DNA of 64,000 nucleotides from Bacteroidota bacterium (GTDB taxonomy: Bacteria > Bacteroidota > Bacteroidia > Chitinophagales > Chitinophagaceae): contig JAFDZS010000005.1 of assembly GCA_018266775.1 (NCBI GenBank), forward strand, positions 231,094-295,093, given 5' to 3'. Every line of letters starts with the position of its first letter. Within the stretch, counting starts at the first letter, position 1. Below, one piece after another: positions 51,898 through 62,053 of this stretch. The notes beneath the pieces are model-generated. The model saw only the letters and a list, made by a program, of their open reading frames with translations. It was not told the origin of the DNA and searched no databases. A program made the translations under genes and the position numbers.

Positions 51898-52569
51898 ATG
51901 AAATTTGGCGTTGTAGTTTTTCCCGGCAGTAATTGCGACAGGGACATGATGGAATCGCTTCAAAATGATTTAAACCAGGAGGTGATTCCGCTTTGGCATA
52001 AAGACAAAGACCTTAGCATGTTTACTACAGATGACTGCATTGTATTGCCCGGAGGTTTTAGCTATGGCGATTACCTGCGCTGCGGTGCCATTGCCCGGTT
52101 CAGCCCCATGATGCAGTCAGTGATCAATTTTGCCGGGCAGGGCGGTAAAGTACTGGGGGTTTGCAATGGCTTCCAGATCTTATGCGAAAGTGGTTTATTG
52201 CCCGGTGTGTTGCTCCGCAACAGCCACCAGCAATTTGTATGCAAGAATATTTTTATGAAAGAAGCCGCATCTGAAAGTTGCGAAGCGTTGAAAATTCCCG
52301 TGGCACATGGTGAAGGAAGATATTTTGCAGATGAAAAAACTTTGGAATCGCTGGAAATGCACCGCCAGATCATCTACCGTTATTGCGATGCTGAAGGAAA
52401 TATTACACACGAAAGCAATCCCAATGGCGCCATTCACAATATTGCAGGTATTTGTAATAAGGAAAGGAATGTATACGGTATGATGCCGCACCCGGAGAGG
52501 GCCACCAGCCGTTTTTTAAGCAATGAAGACGGGAAAAAGGTGTTTAACCATTTATTTGGCATCAATTGA
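51898..52569 (+). CDS. purQ: Phosphoribosylformylglycinamidine synthase subunit PurQ
   Basis: PurQ is the glutaminase subunit of FGAM synthase and feeds ammonia to PurL in purine synthesis. The 223-residue class I amidotransferase has KFGVVVFPGSNCDRD at the start, the nucleophile in GVCNGFQIL (Cys89) and the catalytic His198 and Glu200 in MPHPERA. It is the separate small subunit, so PurL and PurS are expected elsewhere; neither is in the window. Confidence 0.96.
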   Translation: MKFGVVVFPGSNCDRDMMESLQNDLNQEVIPLWHKDKDLSMFTTDDCIVLPGGFSYGDYLRCGAIARFSPMMQSVINFAGQGGKVLGVCNGFQILCESGLLPGVLLRNSHQQFVCKNIFMKEAASESCEALKIPVAHGEGRYFADEKTLESLEMHRQIIYRYCDAEGNITHESNPNGAIHNIAGICNKERNVYGMMPHPERATSRFLSNEDGKKVFNHLFGIN

Positions 52570-52754
52570 TACTTTACAAAACGGCAGGCAAAAATATTTT
52601 GTATATGATGTGCAGTTGTATTTTGTCGGGTATTTAACAACCCTGCCGGCAATATGGAATTAAATTTGCCATTCATCGTAACAAACGGTTAACATTAAGT
52701 TAGCCCAACCATAAAATAACAAAATACATCTAATCACATAATTGATATTACAAC

Positions 52755-53201
52755 ATGAAAAAAATTGGTTTAGCTATCGGTATTATTGTATTCAGCATCA
52801 GCAGCTTGGCGGCGCAGCAAAAAGTGGCCTGGTCTTATTCAGCGAAGAAGAAAGAGGGCAATAAATATGAATTGCATATTACTGCCACACCACCCACAGG
52901 ATGGCACATCTATTCACAAAATACACCTGATGGCGGACCAATAGCCACATCATTCACATTCAATAAAAATGCACTGGTAACCATGCAGGGCAAAGTGCAG
53001 GAAAAAGGTAAACTGGTTACTTACTTCGATAAAAATTTTAAAGTGGATGTAAAATATTTTGAAGGTAAAGTGGAATTTATACAGGTGATTACAGTAAAAG
53101 GGAAGGCCAAGACAAATGTTACCGGAGAAGTGGAATCCATGATCTGTAATGACCACCAGTGCCTTCCACCCACAACAGAAAAATTTGCGATAGCGCTTTA
53201 A
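52755..53201 (+). CDS. Stand-alone DsbD alpha-like domain protein
   Basis: The 148-residue protein has a signal peptide (MKKIGLAIGIIVFSISSLAAQ) and one domain like the N-terminal (alpha) domain of DsbD, with PTGWHIYSQN and the redox pair in CNDHQCLPP (Cys131, Cys136), comparable to the pair in E. coli DsbD. It is 13 bp before a DsbD-type gene whose own N-terminal domain lacks cysteines, so it probably passes electrons from that membrane protein to periplasmic substrates. Confidence 0.85.
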   Translation: MKKIGLAIGIIVFSISSLAAQQKVAWSYSAKKKEGNKYELHITATPPTGWHIYSQNTPDGGPIATSFTFNKNALVTMQGKVQEKGKLVTYFDKNFKVDVKYFEGKVEFIQVITVKGKAKTNVTGEVESMICNDHQCLPPTTEKFAIAL

Positions 53202-53214
53202 TTACTAAATACTG

Positions 53215-55170
53215 ATGGTGAATAAAATATTCTTTCTATGTAAGCAACTGACTGCAACAGCGGGGTTGCTTTTTTTATCGGCTGTTGGGTTCTCTCAAAA
53301 TACTGGCCAATTAAAATGGCAGGTTTCAACACAAAAAATAAATGAGAAGGAATTTGTAATAACTGCAAAAGGTACAATTACAGATGGCTGGCGTGTATTC
53401 ACTAATGACAATACCATTGATGGACTGTCAAAGGCGGCAGTATTACTTACAGACAGCAGCATTATTAAAGAAGGCGATGCTGAAGTGAACGGTGCTGTAC
53501 AAAATATCAATGATCCGCTGTTCACCCAAAAAGCGAACATTGTGGAAAATGAAGTAACCATCAGTCAAAAAATAAAATTCACCAACGTAATTCCTGCAAT
53601 ACTCAAATTGTCACTTACGTACAATTTTGCCAAGGGGAGCGACCAGTTTTACACAGAGCCAGGCGAAAAGTTTGAAACAACAATAGAAGGTGGCGTAGCG
53701 GTTTCTGAAAATGATAACCGCATAAAAATCCCCACAATTGATTTGAAAAACCCAATCGCCAATTGCGGTACAGTACAAAGTGGAAAAAACCTGTGGGAAA
53801 TTTTCATCATAGGTTTTTTGGGTGGATTAATTGCATTGCTTACGCCTTGTGTATTTCCAATGATTCCGTTAACGGTGTCATTCTTTACTAAAAGTGCAGG
53901 CAATAACAGGAAAAAGGGAATTGGAAACGCAATGATCTATGGTGGATTTATTTTCCTGATTTATGTATTATTGAGTGTACCGTTTTATTTTTTACCAAAG
54001 GGGAATGAGGAAATCCTGAATAACATCAGTACTAACCCATGGTTGAATATTTTCTTCTTTGTTATTTTCATTGTGTTTGCCTTATCCTTTTTTGGATTGT
54101 ACGAGATCACACTTCCTTCCTCTATTGCAAACAAAGCAGACTCCAAATCGAACACAGGAACAGTGATGGGCATTTTCTTTATGGCGCTCACGCTGGCGAT
54201 TGTTTCTTTTTCATGTACAGGACCAATTTTAGGAAGCCTCCTTGTTGGAGCATTAAATGGTGGTGCCATTAACCTCACTGCCGGACTTGCCGGCTTTGGA
54301 TTAGCATTGGCTCTGCCTTTTGCACTGTTTGCCTTATTTCCACAATTACTTTCTTCTTTACCAAAAAGCGGCGGTTGGTTGAGTGAAGTAAAAGTAGTGT
54401 TAGGGTTTGTTGAATTAGCAATGGCGATGAAGTTTTTAAGTAATGCAGATCTAACCCAACATTGGGGTGTTGTAAAGCGGGAAGTATTTATTGCCTGTTG
54501 GGTGTTATGTGGTTTGTGTGTGACATTATACTTATTGAACTGGCCGCCGTTCAGAAGAAAATATCCCGTAAAGTTTTCGAAAGCAAAATTGTTTTTTGCC
54601 TGTCTTTTCGCTGCAACTACAATATACCTTGTACCCGGAGTAACAAATACACGCTATTCAAAATTGTCTTTAATCAGCGGTTTCCCGCCGCCGTATTGTT
54701 ACAGCGTCTACCAACAACCCTATTATTGTGACGAACCACTAAAAGATTATAATGAAGCACTGAGAATTGCCCGGCAAAGAAATAAACCTATCATGATTGA
54801 CTTTACAGGATGGAATTGTGTGAACTGCCGTAAGATGGAAGAAAATGTTTGGCCCAATGACAAGGTTAAAAAACTGATGGGAGAGTATGTTTTGGTATCA
54901 TTATATGTTGATGACCGGAAGAAATTACCTGCGCATCAGCAGTTTACTTATACCACCTCAAGCGGAGCAAAAAAAGAAATTATTACGATCGGTGATAAAT
55001 GGGCAACAATGCAGGTCGAAAATTTTGGTGTTACCTCTCAGCCTTATTATGTTTTACTATCTCCGGATGAAAAATTATTAAACAACCCCGTGGCATATGA
55101 ACCTGACGTAAAAGCCTATGCTGCATGGTTACAATGCGGGTTGGATGCGTTTTCCAAAACAAAACAATAA
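53215..55170 (+). CDS. DsbD-type thiol:disulfide interchange protein
   Basis: DsbD moves electrons from cytoplasmic thioredoxin across the inner membrane. The 651-residue protein has a signal peptide, an alpha-like N-terminal domain (about 30-180), a membrane beta domain with TPCVFPM (Cys212) and SCTGP (Cys334), and a C-terminal thioredoxin-like domain with WNCVNCRKM (Cys535, Cys538). The N-terminal domain has no cysteine between the signal peptide and about residue 180, where the family normally has an active pair. The preceding gene supplies a domain with that pair. Confidence 0.93.
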   Translation: MVNKIFFLCKQLTATAGLLFLSAVGFSQNTGQLKWQVSTQKINEKEFVITAKGTITDGWRVFTNDNTIDGLSKAAVLLTDSSIIKEGDAEVNGAVQNINDPLFTQKANIVENEVTISQKIKFTNVIPAILKLSLTYNFAKGSDQFYTEPGEKFETTIEGGVAVSENDNRIKIPTIDLKNPIANCGTVQSGKNLWEIFIIGFLGGLIALLTPCVFPMIPLTVSFFTKSAGNNRKKGIGNAMIYGGFIFLIYVLLSVPFYFLPKGNEEILNNISTNPWLNIFFFVIFIVFALSFFGLYEITLPSSIANKADSKSNTGTVMGIFFMALTLAIVSFSCTGPILGSLLVGALNGGAINLTAGLAGFGLALALPFALFALFPQLLSSLPKSGGWLSEVKVVLGFVELAMAMKFLSNADLTQHWGVVKREVFIACWVLCGLCVTLYLLNWPPFRRKYPVKFSKAKLFFACLFAATTIYLVPGVTNTRYSKLSLISGFPPPYCYSVYQQPYYCDEPLKDYNEALRIARQRNKPIMIDFTGWNCVNCRKMEENVWPNDKVKKLMGEYVLVSLYVDDRKKLPAHQQFTYTTSSGAKKEIITIGDKWATMQVENFGVTSQPYYVLLSPDEKLLNNPVAYEPDVKAYAAWLQCGLDAFSKTKQ

Positions 55171-55180
55171 CTATGTGAGG

Positions 55181-55858
55181 TTAGGCGTGTTGATCAAAGT
55201 TCACACACTCTTTCAATTCCTTTTCAGTATAAGCCAACCGGTATTGTTTTAATACATCATCCGGCACGCCATTCCACTGGGTGGGGGTGTTGCCCGCGTA
55301 GCCCACATCGGCAAGGCCAATTTCCGAAGTATAAAAACCAGTAACGGTTAAGTTGCGCATGAGTTTAAAAAATTCCACGCCCTGGCTCATTTCCGGCGCA
55401 GCTTTTTTCGGGTAGGCGATAGCGTCAACTACAGTGGTTTGTTGTTGGGCAGTACAATCTTTAAAGGCTTTATCATATTGGTTCAGGCAATGCATATCCA
55501 GCCAGCGTAAACCACCACGCATGGGAATTTGGTGCCTGGGCATATCTTTCACAATAAACTCAATGAAATCGGGTACTTTGGCATCACTGGCGCTGCCGCT
55601 AACCGCATCTTTAGGAATGATCATATCGGCAAGAATAGAGATGGTAGCCATTTCATCATCAGTAAAATATTTTCCTTTGGACAATATTTCTTTTTCATGC
55701 TTCAATTCATCCGGGTTACGGTCCAGGTTGAATCCTGTATCGGTTGTGGCATTTTTATCCGCACTATTTTTCTTATCGTCAGTAGTACAACCGCTGATAA
55801 TTGCAGGTGCCGCAATGGCTCCTGTGGCAATTAATTTTAATGATTTTCTTCTGTCCAT
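55181..55858 (-). CDS. Gluconate 2-dehydrogenase subunit 3-like lipoprotein
   Basis: The 225-residue protein begins MDRRKSLKLIATGAIAAPAII, a twin-arginine signal, followed by SGC, a lipoprotein-type cysteine. The mature part resembles the small subunit (subunit 3) of membrane gluconate dehydrogenases (segment ISILADMIIPKD). It lies downstream of a GMC oxidoreductase gene on the same strand and probably forms an export/maturation partner for it, since the large subunit lacks its own signal. No cytochrome subunit is nearby. Confidence 0.88.
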   Translation of the reverse strand: MDRRKSLKLIATGAIAAPAIISGCTTDDKKNSADKNATTDTGFNLDRNPDELKHEKEILSKGKYFTDDEMATISILADMIIPKDAVSGSASDAKVPDFIEFIVKDMPRHQIPMRGGLRWLDMHCLNQYDKAFKDCTAQQQTTVVDAIAYPKKAAPEMSQGVEFFKLMRNLTVTGFYTSEIGLADVGYAGNTPTQWNGVPDDVLKQYRLAYTEKELKECVNFDQHA

Positions 55859-56001
55859 AAACGTAAAGTACTTTTAAAAATTTGAAATCCCCGAAATTGA
55901 GATGCCTGATTGCTGATGTCTGATATACGATAGGGAAAGATTCTATACATCCTAAATCAAAAATCAGTCATCGAAAAATCAGATATCATAAATCATGCAT
56001 T

Positions 56002-57750
56002 TTAAATGTTATTCTTTTTCATCTCATCAATAATATATTCCGATGCCCGCATGCTTAATGCCAGTATCGTCCACGTAATATTTTTATCGGCCTGGCTAAC
56101 AAACTGGCCACCATCCACACAAAATAAATTTTTACAATCATGCGCCTGGCTGAATTTATTTAATGCCGATTTTTTAGGGTCATTGCCCATGCGTACAGTA
56201 CCGGCTTCATGAATAATTTCACCCGGCTTACTTAAACCCCAATTGTTTTTCTCATCATCATCACCGCCGGATGTGATGATGGCGCCCATATTATACATGA
56301 TCTCTTTAAATGTTTCTTTCATGTGCTTCGCCTGCTTGATCTCATACTCGTTCCACTTTACATTAAACTTCAAAACAGGAATGCCATATTGATCCACTGT
56401 GTTGGGGTCAATTTCGCAATAGTTACTTTCAACAGGCACAGCTTCGCCACGGCCGGCCATACCCACACGGGCGCCATAAAAATAGCGGATGTCTTCTTTC
56501 AAAGAAGCACCATAACCACCCGCTTCTTTTTGTTTACCATTTACAGTAAACTGCCCGTTTAATTTTTCTATACCAAAACCAAAACCATAAGATGGGTTAT
56601 CGAAACCACCCCAATATTCAATATGATATCCACGTGGGAAATCAAGTTTTTTATTATCTAACCACCACGGCGAATACACATGCATACCGCCCACACCATC
56701 TTCATTGTATCTTTTGCGGTTAAACAATTCAGGAATCACACCAGATACTGATGCACCGGTGGAGTCATGCAAATATTTACCCACCACATTACTGCTGTTG
56801 GCCAATCCGTTTGGATGCTGTTGCGATTTTGAATTGAGCAATAACCTTGCACTTTCGCAGGCACTTGCAGCAACAATCACCACTTTGCCATTTACCTGGT
56901 ATTCGGTTAAATCATCTTTGGAGATATACGAAACGCCTGTGGCCAAGCCTTCTTTATTGGTCAGCACTTCTCTTGCCATGGCATTGGTAACAATATCCAC
57001 ATTGCCCGTTTTCATGGCAGGGTATAACAAAACGTTGGTGGAAGAGAAATCAGCCTTGGCCATACTGCAGTTGCGGCCGCATTGCCCGCAGAAAAAACAG
57101 GATTTGCGGTCTGCATCATTCTCAATAGGCTTTGTCAAAATAGACAAGCGGGAAGGGATGACCTTTACACCTGCTTTAGTGGCGCCATTCTTTATAAATA
57201 ATTCATGCAGCCTCGGTTTGGGTGGCGGCAGAAAAAATCCATCGGGGTCATTCTCCAAACCTTCATTGGTGCCAAATATGCCGATCATCTTATCAATGCG
57301 GTCGTAAAAGGGTTTTACATCTTCATAACCAATAGGCCAGTCATCGCCCAGGCCATCAATACTTTTTCTTTTAAAATCTCTGGGGCCAAAGCGCAGGGAA
57401 ATTCTGCCCCAGTGGTTGGTGCGTCCGCCCAGCATACGGGCACGCCACCATAGCCAGTCTGTACCTTCTGCTTTCGTGTATGGCTCACCGTCAAGAGACC
57501 ATCCACCATAGCAGGCATCAAAATCGCCGAACGGGCGGTAGACGGTACTGGCGCCCCTGCGGGGAGAATCCCAGGGCTTTTTAAGCTGTGTGATGTTCTT
57601 TAGCGGATCATACATAAACCCGGCCTCCACCACGCATACTTTAAAGCCGGCTTTGGATAAAATATAAGCTGCCATGCCGCCACCGGCGCCGGAGCCTACA
57701 ATGACTGCATCGTACTGTTTGGTTTGTTTTTTGATCTGTAAATTTCCCAT
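56002..57750 (-). CDS. GMC family FAD-dependent oxidoreductase
   Basis: The 582-residue flavoenzyme has the FAD-binding VIVGSGAGGGMAAY near the N-terminus, GGRTNHWGR, and the C-terminal GMC_oxred_C region (HEAGTVRMG and DGGQFVSQADKNITWTI). It has no signal sequence of its own. A cysteine cluster C-x2-C-x2-C-x3-C (Cys218, 221, 224, 228; FFCGQCGRNC) could hold an Fe-S centre passing electrons out of the flavin. It pairs with the subunit-3-like gene 143 bp downstream. Sugar or sugar-acid oxidation is likely; the substrate is not known. ATG 57750 is preferred over TTG 57777. Confidence 0.9.
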   Translation of the reverse strand: MGNLQIKKQTKQYDAVIVGSGAGGGMAAYILSKAGFKVCVVEAGFMYDPLKNITQLKKPWDSPRRGASTVYRPFGDFDACYGGWSLDGEPYTKAEGTDWLWWRARMLGGRTNHWGRISLRFGPRDFKRKSIDGLGDDWPIGYEDVKPFYDRIDKMIGIFGTNEGLENDPDGFFLPPPKPRLHELFIKNGATKAGVKVIPSRLSILTKPIENDADRKSCFFCGQCGRNCSMAKADFSSTNVLLYPAMKTGNVDIVTNAMAREVLTNKEGLATGVSYISKDDLTEYQVNGKVVIVAASACESARLLLNSKSQQHPNGLANSSNVVGKYLHDSTGASVSGVIPELFNRKRYNEDGVGGMHVYSPWWLDNKKLDFPRGYHIEYWGGFDNPSYGFGFGIEKLNGQFTVNGKQKEAGGYGASLKEDIRYFYGARVGMAGRGEAVPVESNYCEIDPNTVDQYGIPVLKFNVKWNEYEIKQAKHMKETFKEIMYNMGAIITSGGDDDEKNNWGLSKPGEIIHEAGTVRMGNDPKKSALNKFSQAHDCKNLFCVDGGQFVSQADKNITWTILALSMRASEYIIDEMKKNNI

Positions 57751-57850
57751 ACAAGCAAAGGTTTGAAAGCGATGCAAAAATTACAGCAATATTTTTTATT
57801 ACAATCAATTGAGATAAAAAAATATGTGTGGTATGAAGATGGCAATACTA

Positions 57851-57885
57851 AAACAAACAAAAAACCCTTCATTGCTGAAGGGTTT
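57851..57885 (-). terminator. Rho-independent terminator after the ECF sigma gene
   Basis: AAACCCTTCA (57862-57871) and TGAAGGGTTT (57876-57885) form a perfect 10-bp stem with a 4-base loop. On the minus strand it is followed by TTTTTTGTTTG. It ends transcripts from the sigma gene at 57951-58532 before the GMC gene. Confidence 0.9.
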
Positions 57886-57950
57886 GATAGTGATTTTGGG
57901 AGTTACAGGAAGAATGGATTTTCTTGGCCTGGTATTTCACCCGGATATTA

Positions 57951-58532
57951 TTATAATGCAATTTGCTTTTCTGTCATCAGTTTGCGCAGGTTAATCAAGC
58001 CATAACGCATGCGGCCTAAAGCGGTATTGATGCTGCATTTGGTTAAATCAGCAATTTCTTTAAAGCTCAGGTCGGCATAATGACGAAGGATGATTACTTC
58101 ACGCTGGTCTTCCGGCAGCATATCCACCATTTTCCTGATCCTGTCGTGGCTTTGGCTGCTCATCATTTTGTGATCGGCACCGGGTTCGCTGAAGTTTAAT
58201 ACTTCAAAAATGTCGCGGTCGTCGCTGGTTTTGATGGTTGGGCTGCGTTTTACTTTCCTGAAGTGGTCAACACACATATTGTGTGCAATGCGCATAGCCC
58301 ACGGTAAAAATTTCCCCTCATCAGTATAACGGCCACTCTTTAAAGTGTCGATGATACGGATGAATACATCCTGGAAAATGTCTTCGGTCAGGTACTTGTC
58401 TTTCACCAGTAAATAAATAGAGGTGTAAATTTTTTCCTTGTAACGCATTACAATTGTTGCAAGGGCATCAGCATTACCATCCACGTACAGATGGATTAAC
58501 TGCTGGTCAGTTAGATTGTTAAGGCATTTCAT
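57951..58532 (-). CDS. ECF-type RNA polymerase sigma-70 factor
   Basis: The 193-residue protein has region 2 (about 20-90, with YLTEDIFQDVFIRII and GKFLPWAMRIAHNMCVDHFRK) and region 4 (about 130-185, with LPEDQREVIILRHYADLSFKEIA and a helix-turn-helix in KCSINTALGRMRYG). Both regions are well conserved, more so than in the ECF at 29842. No anti-sigma gene is adjacent; the next gene on the strand is separated by a terminator. ATG start at 58532. Confidence 0.92.
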   Translation of the reverse strand: MKCLNNLTDQQLIHLYVDGNADALATIVMRYKEKIYTSIYLLVKDKYLTEDIFQDVFIRIIDTLKSGRYTDEGKFLPWAMRIAHNMCVDHFRKVKRSPTIKTSDDRDIFEVLNFSEPGADHKMMSSQSHDRIRKMVDMLPEDQREVIILRHYADLSFKEIADLTKCSINTALGRMRYGLINLRKLMTEKQIAL

Positions 58533-58926
58533 AAACTTCTACAGTTTTAGATTGTTAGGACTTTAAGTTACAGGACCAAAAAGGGGAAAAATGCGTAGAA
58601 GTCTTTAGATAGGCTCTATCGGCTTTTCACTTTTTTGGATATTGGTAGTGTAAAAATAAATGAAATTTTGAAATTGTGATAAGTAAAAACACTTTTTTTT
58701 CCACAATTACAACATGGTAAAAATACTAAAACCGATTTTACGGCCAAGAAAGATGCGCTGCTTTAAGAAAAGTTTCACATTTCTTATGCAGCATGATATG
58801 TTATATAGTAAGAAGCCGATACTATAACGAACAGCTAAAAGTTTTATTGCCAGTTAGTTAGTTAATCAGATGACAGAGGGCAATTCATTTAATTTTTATT
58901 CAATATTGCGAAACTAATAATTTTAG
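58533..58926. other. Divergent spacer between the ECF sigma gene and uvrA
   Basis: About 400 bp of AT-rich sequence without a convincing gene. It contains a small perfect hairpin GATAG/CTATC (near 58608-58620), an imperfect inverted repeat GTTATATAGTA / TACTATAAC (about 58799-58828) and several A/T runs. Promoters of both flanking genes must be here. I see no tRNA or known RNA. Confidence 0.5.
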
Positions 58927-58934
58927 TATTTTTG
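58905..58934 (+). promoter_or_regulatory. Apparently leaderless promoter of uvrA
   Basis: ATTG (58905-58908), 18 bases, then TATTTTTG (58927-58934), a match to the -7 consensus ending only 3 bases before the ATG at 58938. Transcription would begin at or just inside the start codon unless a second promoter exists upstream. Confidence 0.5.
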
Positions 58935-58937
58935 AGT

Positions 58938-61775
58938 ATGAGTATAGTAAAAAATAAACCTGGACAAACAACTACAACATTTTCGAAAAAAGAAACGGAT
59001 ATACAGATCAAGGGGGCAAGAGTTCATAATCTTAAAAATGTTTCTGTCAATATCCCCCGTAATAAATTCATTGTTGTTACAGGTGTTTCCGGTTCGGGCA
59101 AATCATCATTAACTATAGATACACTGTTTGCCGAAGGCCAGCGCCGTTATGCAGAAAGCCTCAGCGCTTATGCCCGCCAGTTTATGCAGCGCATGAATAA
59201 ACCCGATGTAGATTATATTAAAGGTTTATGCCCGGCCATAGCCATAGAACAAAAAGTTATTACCCGTACACCGCGTAGTACCGTGGGCAGTATGACAGAG
59301 ATTTATGATTACCTGCGCTTGTTGTTTGCCCGTGCCGGAAAAACGATTTCGCCCATTAGCGGTAATGAAGTAAAGAAAGATGATGTAACAGATGTGGTGC
59401 GTTACATTACACAACTTAGTACCGGCGATAAAGCATTGGTTGTTGTACCTTTTACCACACAAAAAAACCGCGATAGTAAAGAAGAACTGAATATCCTTTT
59501 ACAAAAGGGTTTTTCCAGGATATATTTTAATAAAGAAATATTGCGGATAGAAGATGTGCTGGAGCAACCTGACGCAGCACTAAAAAAGATATTTAAAAGC
59601 AATACTGCTGCTGATGCAACCAAAGGTGTTTTCTTATTGGTAGACCGGTTTGTGGTAAAAACTTTTGATGAAGATGATCAACACCGCATGGCAGATTCAG
59701 TGAATACCGCTTTTTATGAAGGCGAAGGGCAATTGTATGTTGAAGTGAATGGAAATGTGTGGAAACATTTTTCCAATAAATTTGAAGCAGACGGTATGCA
59801 GTTTGAAGAACCGGTACCGAACCTGTTTTCTTTTAATAACCCGTTTGGCGCCTGCCCCACCTGCGAAGGCTTTTCACAAATACTGGGGCTTGATCCGGAC
59901 CTGATCATTCCCAACAAACAATTAAGCGTGTACGAAGGCGCTGTAGCCCCGTGGAAGGGTGAAAAACTGGGTTGGTGGAAAGAACAGTTTATACGGGCGG
60001 CAAAGAAATTTAATTTTCCGGTACATAAACCGGTGATGGACCTTTCAGAAAAAGAGTTGAGTGCACTGTGGGATGGCAATGAACATGTACAGGGTATTCA
60101 CGATTTTTTTAAAGAAGTGGAAGCTAACCTGTATAAAGTGCAATACAGGGTTTTGCTGAGCCGCTACCGTGGCAGAACGCTTTGTACCGATTGTAAAGGA
60201 TACCGCTTGCGAAAGGAAGCCCTTTATGTAAAAGTTGGCGGTATGCATATTGGGCAATTATGCGAAATGCCGGTAAAAGATCTGCAAACATGGTTTGCTG
60301 CATTACGACTGAGCGATTATGAAATGCAGGTGGCCAAAAGAATTTTGATTGAAATTAATCACCGCATCAAAACATTAATGGATGTTGGCCTTGGGTATCT
60401 GACACTGAACAGGCTGGCCAATAGTTTAAGCGGTGGCGAAAGCCAGCGCATTCAGCTTACCCGCAGCCTGGGCAGCAACCTGACCAACTCACTGTATATA
60501 TTAGACGAACCTTCTATTGGCCTGCACAGCAGAGACACCGAACGGCTGATTGGCGTGTTGAAAGAACTGCGTGACCTTGGCAATACTGTTGTGGTGGTGG
60601 AACATGATGAAATGATGATGCGTGAAGCTGATCATATTATTGATATGGGGCCGCTGGCCAGTCATTTGGGAGGCGAGGTGGTGGCCGAAGGCGATTACGA
60701 TGCCATCATCAGCAATAAAGACAGCCTTACCGGAAAATACCTGTCAGGTGCTTTAACGATTGAACCACCTGAACAGGTACGGAAATGGAAGCGCTCCATT
60801 AAAGTGGAAGGTGCCCGGCAAAATAATTTAAAAAATATTACCGTTGAGTTTCCATTGAATGTATTGTGCGTGGTAAGTGGTGTGAGCGGAAGCGGGAAAA
60901 CAACTTTGGTGAAACAAATTTTATATCCTGCGTTACAGAAAATGAAAGGCGAGTTTATTGAAAAGGCGGGATTGCATAAGGCAGTTACTGGCGATGCTGA
61001 TCATATTGTGCAGGTGGAAATGGTGGATCAAAACCCGATAGGAAAATCATCACGCAGCAACCCGGTTACTTATATTAAAGCATATGATGAGATCAGGGAT
61101 TTATTCAGCAGCCAGCCTATGAGTAAAATGAGAGGGTTTCAACCCAAGCATTTTTCTTTTAATGTAGATGGTGGCAGATGTGATGCCTGTAAAGGAGAAG
61201 GCGAGCAAATTGTAGAAATGCAGTTTTTGGCAGATGTGCATTTAACCTGCGATGTATGCGGCGGCAAAAAATTTAAAGAGGAAGTGCTGGAAGTAAAATA
61301 CAGGGATAAAAATATTTACGAAGTGCTGGAGATGAGTGTGGATGAGGCCATTGATTTTTTTACAGATGAGCCAACTGTTGCCAGTAAGATCAGGCCCTTG
61401 AGCAGCGTGGGACTGGGTTATGTAAAATTAGGACAGTCATCAGACACACTCAGCGGCGGGGAAGCGCAACGGGTTAAACTGGCCTCCTTTCTCGGTAAGG
61501 GAAAAACACAGGGGAGCATTTTATTTATTTTTGATGAACCCACCACCGGCTTACATTTTAATGATATTAAAAAACTGCTGGCTTCATTTAATGCATTAAT
61601 TGACCAGGGGCATTCTGTTTTAGTCATTGAGCACAATACAGACGTTATTAAGAGTGCCGATTGGGTGATTGACCTGGGGCCTGAAGCTGGAGATGGTGGA
61701 GGTAATCTTGTATTTACTGGCACACCTGCCGACCTGAAAAAATGTAAAAACAGTTATACAGCAAAATATTGCTGA
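58938..61775 (+). CDS. uvrA: Excinuclease ABC subunit UvrA
   Basis: UvrA is the damage-recognition ATPase of nucleotide excision repair. The 945-residue protein has two ABC modules: Walker [10 protein letters not shown] (49-57) with signature [11 protein letters not shown], and the second with [12 protein letters not shown] and [12 protein letters not shown]. Zinc-binding cysteine pairs are seen in CPTCEGF, CTDCKGY and [10 protein letters not shown] with CDVCGGKKF. Length and motifs are those of a full UvrA. A TTG at 58932 is in frame but lies in the -7 box, so ATG 58938 ([10 protein letters not shown]) is used. Confidence 0.97.
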   Translation: MSIVKNKPGQTTTTFSKKETDIQIKGARVHNLKNVSVNIPRNKFIVVTGVSGSGKSSLTIDTLFAEGQRRYAESLSAYARQFMQRMNKPDVDYIKGLCPAIAIEQKVITRTPRSTVGSMTEIYDYLRLLFARAGKTISPISGNEVKKDDVTDVVRYITQLSTGDKALVVVPFTTQKNRDSKEELNILLQKGFSRIYFNKEILRIEDVLEQPDAALKKIFKSNTAADATKGVFLLVDRFVVKTFDEDDQHRMADSVNTAFYEGEGQLYVEVNGNVWKHFSNKFEADGMQFEEPVPNLFSFNNPFGACPTCEGFSQILGLDPDLIIPNKQLSVYEGAVAPWKGEKLGWWKEQFIRAAKKFNFPVHKPVMDLSEKELSALWDGNEHVQGIHDFFKEVEANLYKVQYRVLLSRYRGRTLCTDCKGYRLRKEALYVKVGGMHIGQLCEMPVKDLQTWFAALRLSDYEMQVAKRILIEINHRIKTLMDVGLGYLTLNRLANSLSGGESQRIQLTRSLGSNLTNSLYILDEPSIGLHSRDTERLIGVLKELRDLGNTVVVVEHDEMMMREADHIIDMGPLASHLGGEVVAEGDYDAIISNKDSLTGKYLSGALTIEPPEQVRKWKRSIKVEGARQNNLKNITVEFPLNVLCVVSGVSGSGKTTLVKQILYPALQKMKGEFIEKAGLHKAVTGDADHIVQVEMVDQNPIGKSSRSNPVTYIKAYDEIRDLFSSQPMSKMRGFQPKHFSFNVDGGRCDACKGEGEQIVEMQFLADVHLTCDVCGGKKFKEEVLEVKYRDKNIYEVLEMSVDEAIDFFTDEPTVASKIRPLSSVGLGYVKLGQSSDTLSGGEAQRVKLASFLGKGKTQGSILFIFDEPTTGLHFNDIKKLLASFNALIDQGHSVLVIEHNTDVIKSADWVIDLGPEAGDGGGNLVFTGTPADLKKCKNSYTAKYC

Positions 61776-62053
61776 CATACTTTTCTTATTATAATATTAT
61801 TGTTTTATTTTAATTTTTGCAGAAATATTTTACTGTATAATAAACATTATGTAATTTTATTTTTAATACAGGGTTTTACTAACGCTTACCCTTGTATGCT
61901 TGTTTCAGAACCATAACCAATTAGACCTCCTCCAATATTTTTCGGCATCAGGATTAATGTACGATAGTGCATCAGGATGTGTATTGCATCCGCATTATTG
62001 TTATAGCAGGAGTGTGTCCTGAAAATTACACTAAATCAATTCTTAACACCAAA
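61776..62053. other. AT-rich spacer upstream of the large surface protein gene
   Basis: 278 bp with no open reading frame of note. It contains AT-rich runs (61785-61880), the word GCATCAGGAT twice (about 61947 and 61968) and a small GGATG/CATCC inverted repeat near 61975-61991. A TAATTTTTG word near 61811 is a weak promoter candidate. No terminator hairpin for uvrA is evident. Confidence 0.4.
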
